Shown: in pieces, positions 24,106 through 36,426 of the stretch
How the letters are laid out: each line of letters opens with the position of its first letter
Position numbering within the stretch: position 1 is the stretch's first letter
From: Diadema setosum
Lineage: Eukaryota > Echinodermata > Echinoidea > Diadematoida > Diadematidae
Assembly: GCA_033980235.1 (NCBI GenBank)
Contig: CM067059.1
Location: 26,707,922-26,771,921, forward strand
Length of the DNA: 64,000 nucleotides
Reading direction: 5' to 3'
Program-made: the position numbers and the translations under genes
Notes under the pieces: generated by a model
What the model was told of the DNA's origin: nothing
Database searches by the model: none
The model's input: the letters and a program-made list of their open reading frames with translations, nothing else

Positions 24106-24500
24106 GAGACAATTATCGAAACTCGAAGTTATCATCACCCATCCGTGATGTTTCTCTGATAGTTGTCAAGAAAGGAGGCGGGCTGATTGACAAGCGCCAG
24201 TCTCTTGAATTCCTGCCGAACTTCCCCAGACCAGCACGATCCTCGAGCCGTCGTATATTCGCGATAATTGTCATGGGAGGCGCTAATCCCAGGCGTGATG
24301 GCCCATGGTATTCCGTCAGCGCTGTTGCCAAAAAGCCGCTCTCAACAATGGACGACGAAGAAGAGTGTTTGCATTCGAAGGCATGGATGACAATTATGAT
24401 TTCTGAATTAGCGCAAATCACAACCCTGATCATTAGCTCTTGAGCGTGTTTCCAGCTGGACTCATTTCTCCTTTCGATCTCTATACTTTTCTCCTCCAGG
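24106..24500. promoter_or_regulatory. Candidate enhancer with repeated GACAATTATC sites
   Basis: The 10-mer GACAATTATC occurs at 24108-24117 and, inverted, at 24263-24272. A 9-base match lies at 24389-24397. Each holds a TAATTG homeodomain core. Also present are TGATTGACA (24184-24192), a Pbx/Hox-Meis composite core, and TAATCC (24284-24289), an Otx/Goosecoid site. The block is complex and GC-richer than its flanks. The 130-codon minus-strand frame across it shows no domain. Function is inferred from motif clustering. Confidence 0.4.
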
Positions 24501-25360
24501 GTCATTGAACACGAAAGTCGCCAGAATTCAAATATTTTCTTTACCCTGAGAGAAACGAAAGCGATATCTGAGGCTATAAGCTCTCTGTATCAAACGGAAA
24601 TCATGCAATTAAAAAGACGGTCTAATCACCGGACTCTTACGAAGGAAATAATAACATTTTATGTTGCCATTGTCAATCATTTATAGGTATTTTGTCTGGT
24701 TTTTCCATATGCAATTGTAAATTTCATAAACAAGTTTGTTTATTCTTTTGAAGGCATCTACATTCTTTTTGATTGACTAGATTTAAAATAGTTCGTGAAG
24801 ATGAATGAGAATAATTACAACAGGAGAGCAATCTACAATTAGTTAATTGTCCGATGCACCTAGATATAACGATAAATTGTTTGAACTTTGAAATTGATCT
24901 CGGATTCAGACAAAGAAGAAAAGCTGGTAAATCTCTTTTTATTTACCAACATTCATTTATACGCTTCATACAAGTCAGAAACATGATTAGGTTAGTTTTT
25001 TGTTTGTTTATATCTTTATTCATATCAATATAATAATAAAAAAACACACACACACACAATCGGTCTCAGGGCTGCTATTTAGTGAGTCCGTATATACATC
25101 GGTTTACAGCATAAAACAACGCATGAATCTTACAAAATATAGCATTCACATGAAGAGAAAGAACGAGGGAATAACAGAGGTTAACTTTAAAAAATGCGTA
25201 TTTACAGTAACAACAAAACATACAAACGGAGAAACATGATTTTTTTTTTGTTGCGATATCATAGATCATATTACCTGAAATTATATGAAAGAAGACAAAA
25301 CGAAAAAAGCCTTAAATTTATATTTTTATGAAGGATCATTTGTTTGTTTGTTTGTTGTTG
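24501..25360. other. Gene-free sequence
   Basis: AT-rich unique DNA with a short CA run at 25044-25059. Nothing else was recognised. Confidence 0.5.
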
Positions 25361-25364
25361 TTTG

Positions 25365-25389
25365 TTTTTTTTTTTTGGGGGGGGGGGGG
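25365..25389. repeat. T12-G13 homopolymer junction
   Basis: Twelve T joined directly to thirteen G, preceded by (TTTG)n from about 25340. Confidence 0.95.
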
Positions 25390-25539
25390 CAATTCGCCTG
25401 ATACCTGAGTTTTGAAATAATAATGATGACTAAAAAAATGTTTTACATAAATCTTTTTTAAATGGGTTTCACACCTGACTGTTATAGAATTTTGACGCTA
25501 TACATAGAAAGTGCCATTTGTCTTCTTACTTGTGTTTTA

Positions 25540-26480
25540 TTTTTTTAATGAAATCTAGATATTCCTTCCACTTATTCTCTGACGCATGTTGAGGGTAAAA
25601 TTATTCCCCTACTTTCTAACAGGGGTAATCCAAGCATTTTTTCACTACGCTATTGAATGAAAATAGATTGCTAATTCTCTTTAGCATTTTCGTTATATCG
25701 TTGGCTTTCTGTGACATCATATGTTGTTGTAGTCTTATATTACTTTAAAGGACAAGTTCACCTTCATTAACATAAGGATTGAGAGAATGTAGCAACATTA
25801 GTAGAACTCATCATTGAAAGTTTGAGGAAAATCGGACAATCCGTTCAAAAGTTATGAATTTTTGAAGTTTTTTGTGCAGTCACCGCTGGATGAGAAGACT
25901 ACTGCAGTGTATGATGTCACATGCGTACAACAATATATGGAAAATAATAGAGAATTTCACAAAATTTCATCTTTTGAAAAAAAGTACACATTCCCTCGAC
26001 TCGTTACTGACATATGTTATGGGTAATATTATTCCCATTGCCTTTAGAAAGAGGCAAGTCAAGTGTTCTTTTATTATGCGAAAAAAAGTGAAAATATGTT
26101 GAATTTTCTTTACATTTTCTTTATACTGTTGTACTCATATGACATCACGAGCCTTAGTAGTCTCCTCATCCAGCGGTTCCAACACAAAAATTTTAAAAAT
26201 TCATAACTTTTGCATCGATTGTCCAATTTTCCTCAAACTTTCACTGATGCGTTCTACTAATATTGCTGCATTCTCTCAATCCTTATGTTTATGAAGGTGA
26301 ACTTGTCCTTTAAGTATACATATTTCGTAAATGCATATTACATAATAGTTTAAAAGTTCATAACCTTTGAGAGGCTCATCTGATTTCCTCAAACTTTACG
26401 AGTGTATCATATTAACATTTCTGCTTTTACTCAGTCCACATTATTCATATACACATATATTTGGGATTCATACCCTCTTT
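25540..26480. mobile_element. Half-length family B MITE, split by a later insertion
   Basis: The segment 25540-25748 matches the interior of the half copy at 28.3 kb (GAGGGTAAAATTATTCCCC, then GTGACATCATATGTTGTTG). The family continues after the inserted element at 26314-26480, ending ATTTGGGATTCATACCCTC near 26478, which corresponds to the inverted end of the 20.9-kb copy. The left arm is missing. The host copy was interrupted by the element at 25749-26309. Confidence 0.65.
25749..26309. mobile_element. Palindromic MITE, family A, with TTAA target duplication
   Basis: The ends AGGACAAGTTCACCTT and its complement are exact, and the arms stay similar over about 230 bases each, including GGATTGAGAGAATG and AAAGTTTGAGGAAAAT, so the 561-base element is nearly one hairpin. 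TTAA lies directly outside both ends (25745-25748 and 26310-26313). TTAA duplication is the mark of piggyBac and Kolobok transposases acting in trans. It has no coding capacity. Family copies are, as I recall, very abundant in sea urchins. Confidence 0.85.
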
Positions 26481-26879
26481 GATATGAGTTTGTCCCGATT
26501 AGGCAAACGCATTTGATTATGATGTTAGTAAGATTTTAGTTATGAATACCTTTACGTATTTGTTTATGTTGATGTTTTTCAAGGAAGAAGAATTGGAGCA
26601 TGATTTATAAACTTAGCGTTACTGAGATTTCCCTTAACGTGTGTTAGTGTGTTAATAGTTGTATTGCATTATACTTGAACTTCTTGGTAGAATAGTTTTT
26701 GCGTCGGTTAAGTTTCTTTGGTCGACCGGGAAAGAAAGAAAATGCCGGAGAATTATCTACAATAGAAATGAGAAAATAAAGTCAATCCTTTTCAATAAGT
26801 ACCAAACTCCGGGGTAAATTGAGACCTCTGTCAACTTTTCCGAAACAAACGAAGAGTCGAAAATAGATACGCAGATTCC
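26481..26879. other. Gene-free sequence
   Basis: AT-rich unique DNA. Nothing was recognised. Confidence 0.5.
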
Positions 26880-27430
26880 TCGGGCTCATTTGATACAATG
26901 CAAACAAGTCGCCCACAAGAAGTCACCCTCAGAAGAATCCGAAGAGGTAAAAATTGATATCTCGGTTTGGAAACTTGACCACGTATCCTTGACCTCTCGG
27001 AGGAGGGGTCCAGGATTAACCTTTTCACTACTGACTGGGGTTTGTGCTGCATCTGAAAGCGCATGTGAAGATAACAGTCGCGACACGCCCTGACGTGGAG
27101 AGATGGAGCCAGGCGGGTTAATACCTGGTCCTTTCAACCCGTCTCGGCAGGGTAAGACGGAAGGATCAGTGATGATGCATTGATGGGACGGAGTGGAGCT
27201 GACAGGCAATCAGGGAGAAGTGGGTCGAGGCGAGCTTGTGGCGGGGAAATATAGGCCTTTGCGTCAAAATTCGTAGATATCGAATTGGGGATTTCGCTTC
27301 CTAATCGCAGTCGAGCAGCCAGTAAGTCGGAAGGCGGCTGGCGTAAGGAGACTAACCTCAACCTCTTTGTTGGCCCTCTTTTTATGGGTCGATACAGGCT
27401 TCGCCTCCAAGTGTTGCCGAGAGAATTCTA
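26880..27430. promoter_or_regulatory. GC-richer island, candidate regulatory DNA or exon
   Basis: Non-repetitive and balanced in composition, against AT-rich flanks. It contains TTTATGG (27381-27387), a posterior-Hox/Cdx core. The minus strand has overlapping open frames at 26886-27209 and 27134-27361 in different registers with no domain, which argues against a single exon. The nature is unresolved; regulatory DNA is the preferred guess. Confidence 0.25.
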
Positions 27431-28010
27431 CGGACGGTGCCTATGATTTATGCATGCGATATACTTTGGTGGACATATAATATAATGCCTGCTGCAGTTT
27501 GGCTGATTGTGATGACACACAGGGTCCCCACAACCAAACCTTTACGAGTTAAACGCTGTGCCGGTCAATGGCATACACGTATATTATAATCGTCATCTAA
27601 AACGTAAACACAGATAATGCTGCTCAGGCGAGCCAGATGTCCCATTCACGGTATGAGCCAACTTTCATAGGCACGGCTGTAGCGCATACGACTTCCTAGA
27701 TTACGATATAGTTACCCGATGATTGCAGGAATATAGGTTGTTTAACGCATATCATATTCAGGCAACCATGTCGAAGGCAGAGTGGCCAGAGATATTGAAC
27801 TTAACTTCTACTTGAATACTGCTGTAAACTGTCGTATCATGCGTACGGATTTGCTGTCTTTTACCCGATTGGCCAACTCAGGCAATAATCTCTAGATGTT
27901 TGGTGTACTGTGGACAATCTTCTCATTTTATCGTAACCACACTCAAGGTTGTGTTGTCGGTTGCGATGCTCAACAGATTTAGAAACGTTATTGATTGAAT
28001 AATCAACCAA
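27431..28010. other. Gene-free sequence
   Basis: Unique DNA without recognisable genes or transposon ends. Confidence 0.5.
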
Positions 28011-28075
28011 CCCCCCCCCCCCCAGAAAACAACAACAACAAACAAACAAGCAAACACACACACACACATGACCTG
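28011..28075. repeat. 13-C run followed by (ACA)n/(CA)n
   Basis: Thirteen C (28011-28023), then AACAAC and ACACAC low-complexity sequence to about 28069. A CA/TG-rich patch recurs at 28130-28175. Confidence 0.9.
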
Positions 28076-28264
28076 TATCGTGTAATCTGGCAGAGAAGTA
28101 TCTTCATTCTTACTGATTGTTTTAGTCATCAGGTCACACACAAATCGCATACACACAAAGTGTGTGTGTGTTGTGTGCTTTTTCACAATTTTTTTCAACA
28201 AGATAATTGTTTTTTTTTTATTCCCAATTAAACATGAATAATCAAGCCAGATTATTATGACTAT

Positions 28265-28626
28265 GATAATTCAATAAAAATTCGTTTTTCATGAAAATTA
28301 CACATTCCATCAACTTGATACTGACATATGTTAGGGGTAGGAATTATTCCCCCTGCTTTCTGAGAGCGGTTAGTCAAGTACTCTTTCATTTTGCTAGAAA
28401 AGTAAATTTCTGTGGAATTCCTTTTATATTTTCTTTACATTGTTGTCCACTCATAACGTCATAACCTCTAGTAGTCTCCTCATCCAGCGGTTCCAACATC
28501 AAAACTTTAACAATTCATAACTTTTGCATCGATTGTCCGATTTTCCTCAAACTTTCACTGATGTGTTCTACAAATGTTAATGATTTTACTCAATCCACAT
28601 TGCTCTTTGGGTTTGCGTTCCCTTTA
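28265..28626. mobile_element. Half-length family B MITE
   Basis: It contains the family interior (GACATATGTTAGGGGTAGG, then TAGTCTCCTCATCCAGCGG, then CATAACTTTTGCATCG) and ends TTTGGGTTTGCGTTCCCTTT at 28625, the family B inverted end. No left arm is present, so it is a one-armed derivative. The TAGTCTCCTCATCCAGCGG block is shared exactly with the family A element at 26157-26175. Confidence 0.7.
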
Positions 28627-30660
28627 ACACAAATAAAGAGAATTGAAGTCATACACTGAAATGTCAGTGGAGGAGGGCAAAGGAACAAAGAGTGATAATG
28701 ACATTTATACCAAACAACACCTAGGCCTACAGGTCTGTCTTCTGTATCTTGACTTGGATCTTTAGCAAGATCACGTATATGCAGAAATAAATAACGATGC
28801 CGTGTGAATAAAGTCAAATGAAAACAAAGAGTTATCTCCTAAGAGAATGGAATCATGATTGGCGATTAACAGGTGTCTGTGGGTATTTCAAGTCTTTTTC
28901 TTTTGATTAAGCGTGAGGAAAACCGGCGTCGTGTAGACAGAGAAAAATAAAAGCAACAACAAACAACCTATTATACCCTAAACTTGATAGCAAGTTTCTA
29001 TTTAGATATTAACGGTCAGGCTGACCCCCTTTTTGATACAAACACTGACAATTATTCATGTCAAGTGTGATTTTTTTTTCTTTTTCGGAAGAAATGTACG
29101 AAGTGAAATTTCCCTTGTCGCTTTGTCATAGTCATAATGATTATAATAGTAATTTTAATGAAACGTCTTGTTTCCATCAATGCCAAACATGGCACTCTTC
29201 ATTGTTCCGTTGCAGTGTCCACTCGGGTTTTTTTTATTTCCTCTGAATCTGAAGCTTCCTTTTTTTTTATTGGAGGATCGCACCAACAGCTTTTTTTCTC
29301 TTTAAGGAGATTTAAGATAAATTTAAAACCATTGACTTCCGAATATCCTCATACCTTCCATACCAATGCTTTATCATTCCCGTAAGAACTGCACCTGTGA
29401 GTAAACGCGTAGTGACGGCGAACGCCGATTTGAATTGATGCAATATTCGATAATATAATATAATGTGTATAAGAAACAAACAATTGCAATTTGTTGCTTG
29501 CATTCCTAAAGAATTCACAAAGACTCTGAAAGAAAAGAGAACGATATTTACATTGTAAATCATGCATGATTAATCACATTTCAGCGTAGTAGGAAAAAGA
29601 ATGCATATTTATCGACCTACGTGAAATTTTCAACGTTGATTATACCTTTGCCTATTTGTCACCAGTGAAAGTTCCCCGGAAGCATGTTTTGTCGGGATCA
29701 ATCATCGGACACTCGGCAATGAAACGCAATAGCTGAACGTGACTGGGCATTTTCAAATTTACAATCGTAACGAAAAGTCCATACTTCACCCCGAAGAGTG
29801 AAATATTTCCATAAGTCAACATGGAAGCCACGTTCAAACACTGAAAACAACTATGTGTGCGTGTGTTTTTCTCTCCTTTTCATCTCCTTCGTTTTGGAAA
29901 AAAAGTTCTGACAAACAAAAATTCATCAACTCAAACAATGAAAGCACAGCAGACACCCGTTGTTAATGTCATTGGGTTCAAACATTGTTATCTAATAGTT
30001 CAAATTTGTAGAATATATTGCGTTTTTTTTTTTTACTCGACAGTTTCTTCAAGACAGCATTATTAGAAATTTTGGAAATTACGCTAAAGTAGAAAAGAAC
30101 TGCAGCACAAGTACAACATGTCAAGCTTCAACCATTTTTTTTTTTCATGTGATTATTATTTTTTTGTCCTCTGAAGTAATAGAATAAGAGTAGGCCTTAC
30201 TCAAGTATAGGCCAGCAAAAAAAAAAAAATCAAAATGAAACATTTGCATCCATTTGAATAGATACTATATTCAATATTTACTATGCTATACTACAAAACT
30301 ATTTATGTAACCATTTCATACCTCATTTTATACCTCATATTCAATGTGCACAAAAAGTGGAAAAAAAAAACAGTTTTTACTTCTTAAGATGTCTTTATAG
30401 GGGGTATGGATGATATGTTAATTTCATTAATTTTTTTTCCCGTTTATTTCATTTCAAACAATCATTTAATTGCAATAGAATATTTGAATGCACATAATGA
30501 CACACACACAAACACACACAAACACACACACACAAACCCATTATGAACAATGTAATTAAGGAAAATACTGTGAACTGAAATACAATGAATACTGTGACTT
30601 GTATGGTAAATACTTAACCAAAGTTATTGGAAATGGAGGGACTGTAAAAGCATTGCTTGT
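28627..30660. other. Gene-free sequence
   Basis: AT-rich unique DNA with short A/T runs and a CA-rich patch at 30500-30535. No credible exon was seen. Confidence 0.5.
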
Positions 30661-30663
30661 AGT

Positions 30664-30745
30664 TATTATTATTATTATTACTATTATTTATAGTGCGCTT
30701 TTCCCACAAGGCCCAAAGCGCTTACAATCAATTCAAAGCATGTAC
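30664..30745 (-). mobile_element. LINE/SINE 3' end with (ATT)n tail
   Basis: On the minus strand the order is GTAAGCGCTTTGGGCC, GGGAAAAGCGCACTATAAAT, then ATAATAGTAATAATAA. This GCGC-TATAAA-(ATT)n ending is a recurrent 3' terminus of non-LTR elements in echinoderms and hemichordates (from memory). The body upstream could not be delimited. Confidence 0.6.
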
Positions 30746-33495
30746 GACAGTATGTGTAATTGGATAAATTGTTAAATTGATAAATTGATAAATTGAATAA
30801 ATAGTTTGCAGTCACCTCATAAAAGATAACAAATGAGTGATTGCTAATTGTGTAATGTATAATAATTACGTGTATTAACGATGTTAATTGTAACCCCTTT
30901 GATGACAAATCGCAAGTCGAGAAAAAAAGAACAAACAAGCAAACAAAATACACCGATGGAGTTAGCAGAGAAATAATTGGTCAAAAAGGTGGAAAAAGGT
31001 AAAGAAGCGAACAAATATCTGCCTTCTTTACAGTCTTTATGATGGGTTGTTCCTGAACGTCCAGTGCTACTTTAGTCTCTATTCAGGTGCGTTGTTATGA
31101 TCAAAATTATACCTATAATTTACTCTCACCTTAGCCTCCCCCCCCCCTCCCTTTGTATAATTATTGCTTTCTGAGTTTCGCAACTTCTATAAATTCCTCC
31201 ATATACAGAATTTGTTTAGTAGCCTAGTTATGGGAATGACATACACAGTTAAATGAGATACACAATTAATGGATACACAATTAAAAGAATTCAATTGTGT
31301 ATACATCTACATTACTGGGTTTCTTTCTGATGACTGCAGAAAATGCCTTGTCCTCTTGAACGGAGGATAAGCGTAGCCTTGCTTCCATACTTTGACAATA
31401 TTCACATGTAATGCTAAATGGAGATGCCAACACGTGACGTAAGATGGTGCATACAGATTTTTATTTTTTTCTTGCGCGATGCCACGATACATTTGAAATG
31501 CACTTGCTCAAACACATGAAACTGATCAACAGCACAAAGAAAAATCAACATGAAGACCTTGTCAGTAAGCTTTTTTTTTTTTTCATCTGCTTCTTTCGTC
31601 TCCGTTATCCCCTTCTTTCTCTTTCTTTTTTTTTTTCTCTCTCTCACGATTCTTTTCTCTGTTGCACGTTTTTCTCCCTTCATTTTCACTTCTCAGTCAG
31701 TCGGACAAAGTTGTGTCACAAAGGGACAAAGAGTGGTTTCAAGTTTCGCAAATTGTGTGGATTTAAAAGAGTTTTTTTTTCGACGAGAGTCGGTTCACTT
31801 CGCCTAGGCCCACATAAATTACTCTATTATGCGTATGTTTGAGCTCAAACAGAGGCTCTGCGAAAAAAAAAAGCGGCGATAAAAGAGAGGCGGTGGAGAC
31901 ACGTTGGCGGGCACACGACTCGCCACGGAGAAGTCCCCGAGAGTTTCCCGTGCGAATTGCTCTCCTTCTCCCTTCGCTCCGTTTTTCGTTTTCCTTTGCT
32001 ATGGCACCGTTTGTGACACTGTTTTCAAGTACCTGAATATGTTTAAAGACTCTCCACCTCTCCCTCCCTCTCTCTTCTCTACCTCCCTCCCTCTCTCCCC
32101 CTCTTTCTTTCTCTCTTCCTCTCTCGTTCAGTCTGTCCCGATGCTATGTGTCCTGGAGTGACCAGTGAAATATCTCCCAATATTGTTCCCTCAACGCTTT
32201 TTTTTTTTTGTCTTTGAGAATGAACCCGCTGACGCTGGCCAAAATTGTGTTCTTAATCCTCGAGCTAATCTTGATGCCCCTCCCACATTTCACAATTTGG
32301 GCTGAGAAATGTAACAATGACGACTGTTCCTTTGACATGTAAATACATGATTGAAATTATGTGCATTTTATTTATTCATTCATATAGGGCCTACATGTAC
32401 AGTATGTATGTATCTGTGTTTGTGTAGGTGTGTGTGTGTCTTACACCGAGGCTGCATCGACCTTACTAGTGTTTTAACCTCTCAATCTATGAATATGCTG
32501 AGAGTGCACATAATGAATAATATGCATGCATATATTACATAAGTGCACATTTCATTCATCACATGTACTAGTAGTTCATTAAACGTTGCATCATAAATCG
32601 GAAAGCGAGTTTGTAACACCGGTATCGGTATGTGGGACTATGATTCATCAGCGCGGTATATTGTTTGTTTGATTAACTGTGACTGATCGCATCACTTTGT
32701 ATTATTTCCTACAATTCTTTTTTTTTTGTCAGTAAAGGGGGTGTCTCATCAACATCATGTGTTAATGACTCCTTAATTTGTGTAGTCGCAAACAAAATGG
32801 AGCCTTGTAAATGTACTATTTTGTGGTGTTTTTTTTTCCATCTCGTGGTATTCAACGTCTACTGACATAATGTTATAATATTACATACAATGCGCTTTCT
32901 AATGTGTTATCATGCGTAAAATAGTATATTATACAACAATTATTGTCACTTCAGTTGCGGTGTATTTACAAGACATAATGTCAGCCAGATATGTGAAAAT
33001 GACAGGCCACAGCTATGTGTGGGGCGGTGTGAGAGAAGAAATGAAAGTGAGAATAGGAGGAGAATGAGTGTCGGAATCTTGAACAATTTGGGAAGAATTC
33101 ATCAAGTGTCACAAATTGCATTATTTGTGTAGTTTGGTGCTGTGTCTTTATCATGACTTTAACTACTAATTTTTAGTGTTTTATAAGGTAGCGTAAAAAA
33201 ACAAACAAACATTTGAGCCATTTGTTATCCATGATTATGATTGCTTGTTTGAATTATAACCGATCCTAAAATTGGCAACACATTTTAGAAAATTAAAAAG
33301 GTCCCCTGTTTCTCTCTCAAATCGGCAATGTTTTGTAAAGTTCTTTCTGATCCTGTAAGTATTGAATCATTTTAACCAGTGGTCTATGTAATCCTTTTCC
33401 ATTGTAAACTATGAGTTTTAAAAAAAAGTCAATAATGACAAATTCATGATGAAAATTAAGACGTCATTTCTTCAGTGAAGAAATGAAGTTCCCCG
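30746..33495. other. Gene-free sequence
   Basis: AT-rich unique DNA. Pyrimidine-rich tracts lie at 31570-31690 and 32050-32130, and a 9-C run near 31139. Open frames around 31444-32161 are low-complexity Ser/Phe-rich products of those tracts. Confidence 0.5.
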
Positions 33496-33496
33496 G

Positions 33497-33535
33497 GAAG
33501 AAGAAGAAGAAGAAGAAGAAGAAGAAGAAGAAGAA
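33497..33535. repeat. (GAA)n microsatellite
   Basis: About 13 uninterrupted GAA units, a purine-strand repeat with triplex potential. Confidence 0.95.
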
Positions 33536-34425
33536 AGAGCCCACATTAAAGTTACGTTAACCCATCCCCTAGGTCACACCACCTCTTCTAAAGTTACCCT
33601 TTTCTGCTCCTTGACCCTCTTCATCGTCACCTATTCTAAGAATAGCGCTCGTAATGAGGAAAGAAAAGAGTCGAGGAGAGCCCCCTCCGGTCATCGATTT
33701 GCAGGACTATGACCTTTGACCTCTGGCTCCAGATATGTCAAACGCTATTCCACTTTATTTCAGTGTATCCGAGCTGCATCTCCCTTGCACCTCACTAATG
33801 TCAGTTTATAGAGAAAGGGGGCGCAGACAGCACGAGCGAATCCAGCATGAATGCGAATCACAATTTGAGTACCATTACCTCCTTGGTACCACGCACTTGT
33901 ACTGATGTAATGACAGCACTGTCTACCTACAATATTTTGACCCACTGTGTCCGAGATTGGTGCATGAAACATCCAGTGTCCTTGAATAATGAGTTCAATG
34001 TACTGTCAAAAGCGTTATGCCCTTATAGAAAAAGACAAATAACTGGTATTGTGCATATCGTAAAATTAGGAATATGTTAATCGTATTTTCGAGTCATATT
34101 TTTTTCAACATATGTTTTTCAATATCATTTGCTACTATTTTGCCCTATATGCAAAGATAAAAGATATCGACAAATTATGTTGAAATGATTATCATCCGTT
34201 GTTTCAAATATTATATTGATTTTTAAAGACTACAAAGTCAAAAATATGTCAGAATTTATATCGAACTTTACACGCGGTAGATCGAGAGGTTGAATATGAA
34301 TACAAACTGAATGGAAGTGCAAGGAAACAGTCGTGAATACATTCATTCGAATCTCAGCGCACTGTAAATATCATGTACATGTAACATTGCTTCTGTATAA
34401 TATTGCAAATACGTTATATAATCTA
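33536..34425. other. Gene-free sequence
   Basis: Unique DNA. The open frames at 33760-34080 on both strands show no domain. Nothing else was recognised. Confidence 0.45.
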
Positions 34426-34429
34426 TGAT

Positions 34430-34592
34430 TATTGAAAGGACTGCCCTTGACAAGCCTGCACTCTATTGGCGGTTCCTTTTTTTATTTAACCAACAGTGTT
34501 CTTTAACTATTCACTATTTTGACTATATTGACAATGTTTTTATGTTATTGTTTGGTGAATAAATTTCATTTCATTTCATTTCATTTCATTTC
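34430..34592 (+). mobile_element. LINE 3' end with (CATTT)n tail
   Basis: GGTGAATAAATTTCATTTC holds an AATAAA signal and continues as repeated CATTT units (34563-34592), a standard short-tandem tail of CR1/L2-type LINEs. The upstream 130 bases have 3'-UTR character and no open frame, so the copy is strongly truncated. Confidence 0.6.
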
Positions 34593-35224
34593 GTTAGATT
34601 CCCGTTCCTTTAGTTTGAAAAAGATCCGAATTCCTTCACTATGTTTCTACATTTTTTAAAAATAAAATCATGACTTCTCTTTGAAAAAAAAAACCTAATT
34701 AAGAATGTTTACGATGATTCATAAATTAATTGCGTAAAGTAAATGTAAAATCTAACTGGTGCATATACAGACGAGTAGAATGGGAAAAGATAAAAGGAAG
34801 AGCAACCAAAACTCTGTATGGAGAAAGTAGAAAATTAAAATGATTTGTTTAAGTCTTGATCTCGTTATCTGAATAGCAAGGGAAATGTCTTATGCAGAAA
34901 TATGCCACCGTACACATTATTGAGGAAAACACTGACTGTTTGTTTGTGTGTGCGTGCGTGTGTCTGTATGTGTGTGTGTGTTTTGTACCTGAGGATACCT
35001 TATAATTTTTCTTTCACACTACGGGAAGGATTCGTTTTATCATTATCTTTTTTTTTTAAACGTGAAATGAGTAACTGGCATACTAAATACTATTGGTAGA
35101 CTGATTAAAAAAATAATAAATGTAACGTAACATGTGAGTAATAGGGGGCAACTGATCAACATGTCGATTTTGAATGCCAGAAAAAAAAAATACATGGAAG
35201 CCAGTAAAAGTCACAAAAAGACGT

Positions 35225-35348
35225 AGTCTTGTAACCATTACATCACAAATATCATACCTGATAAAACAATATGATATGTGTGATGTATGCTTTGTATTTT
35301 GTTTCACCTTTTGTTGGATGGAAATAAAGTGAAATTGAATTGAATTGC
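35225..35348 (+). mobile_element. LINE 3' end with TTGAA tail
   Basis: TTGGATGGAAATAAAGTGAA is followed by ATTGAATTGAATTG. An AATAAA signal plus TTGAA units marks a non-LTR 3' end. The same tail type occurs at 47440-47477, suggesting the same family. The body is missing or too diverged to see. Confidence 0.6.
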
Positions 35349-36035
35349 AATTTACTTAGTTGTTTATTTTGGTTGTTTTATGCAGACAAACGGGCAAAAT
35401 CATTACGATTTCCTTGTTAAAAGAAATGATTTCCCAAGTTCATTCGTTTCTTTTCGAACTAAAGAGAGAATCTCAAACATTAATCAGACACATTTTCCTT
35501 GACATATACGAGAGACTGAAAAACGAGGACGCCGTTTACTGGTTTTATGGGGATTGATTAAAATGGGGGATATGCTTTTATCAACGAAAATAGGAATTCA
35601 TTTTGAGGTTGTGTTACATTTCAGTTGACAAGGGAATCATTCTTGTTGTTGCTCAAAGACAGATACATTTTCTTTGTTTGTTCGTCTGTTTGTTTTTGTA
35701 GATGTGAAAGTTCGATAGCCGATATCAGTGGATTTATTTCGCCGCTCCCTTTCACAAATGAAAATAAAAACAACGGCCAAGAAACACAAAAAAAAGATAA
35801 ATTCTTGAAATGTATGTTGTCACCAGTTGTTTCCGTCACTTGCCCCTCTTTCTAATATGGTCAATCCATCTAGAAAATCTGAAAATGGAATCTCCTCCAG
35901 ATTTAAAAGCGACTGACAAGTACTTCGCACCTTTGTCGGCTATTTTTCACAAATTTGAAACACGTGGTTGGGAAATAGAACACGTCCAATGGGGCTATAG
36001 GGCATAAGGTTGAATTTGGCTGTTGTTTGCTTCTT
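35349..36035. other. Gene-free sequence
   Basis: AT-rich unique DNA. Overlapping frames at 35810-36007 have no domain. A TTC-rich tract follows at 36030-36080. Confidence 0.5.
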
Positions 36036-36139
36036 CTTCTTGTTTTTCTTTTTCTTCGTCTTCTTCTACTTCTTGTTGGTATTCTTTTGAAGGATATGCA
36101 TCCCTTTCCGTCCACCTTTCGTATCACAGATATTTCCAT

Positions 36140-36288
36140 GGCCCTGTTGCATAAACGTTGAGATCAAATATAAGTCATAAAATTGAACATAAGCCTCTGA
36201 ATACTCAATTTTGATTGGCTGATCCTTGACTTATGTTTGATTTTTTTCTGACTTATGTTTGGTTGCATCTTTTTGTGCAACAGGTCCC
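36140..36288. mobile_element. 149-bp MITE
   Basis: The left end GGCCCTGTTGCATAAA and the right end TTTGTGCAACAGGTCCC are inverted copies with two differences. The interior also pairs, through repeated CTTATGTTTG and its complement CATAAG. It is short, non-coding and AT-rich inside. The target duplication is unclear. The autonomous partner is unknown. Confidence 0.75.
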
Positions 36289-36334
36289 AGATCGAGTACA
36301 ACTCTATTTCATATATGTATGTATGAATGTATTG

Positions 36335-36426
36335 TCATCGTCATCATCATGATCATCATGACCATCAGTATCATCATCATCATCGTCATCATCATCATCA
36401 TCATCATCGTCATCATCATCATCATC
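36335..36426. repeat. (ATC)n microsatellite
   Basis: ATC/TCA trinucleotides with GTC and ATG interruptions. Confidence 0.95.

Noticed and set aside
24113..24505. 130-codon minus-strand frame
   Set aside because: No domain or splice sites, and it coincides with a block better explained as clustered regulatory motifs.
26886..27361. Exon on the minus strand
   Set aside because: The open frames lie in different registers with no splice signals joining them; kept only as a compositional island.
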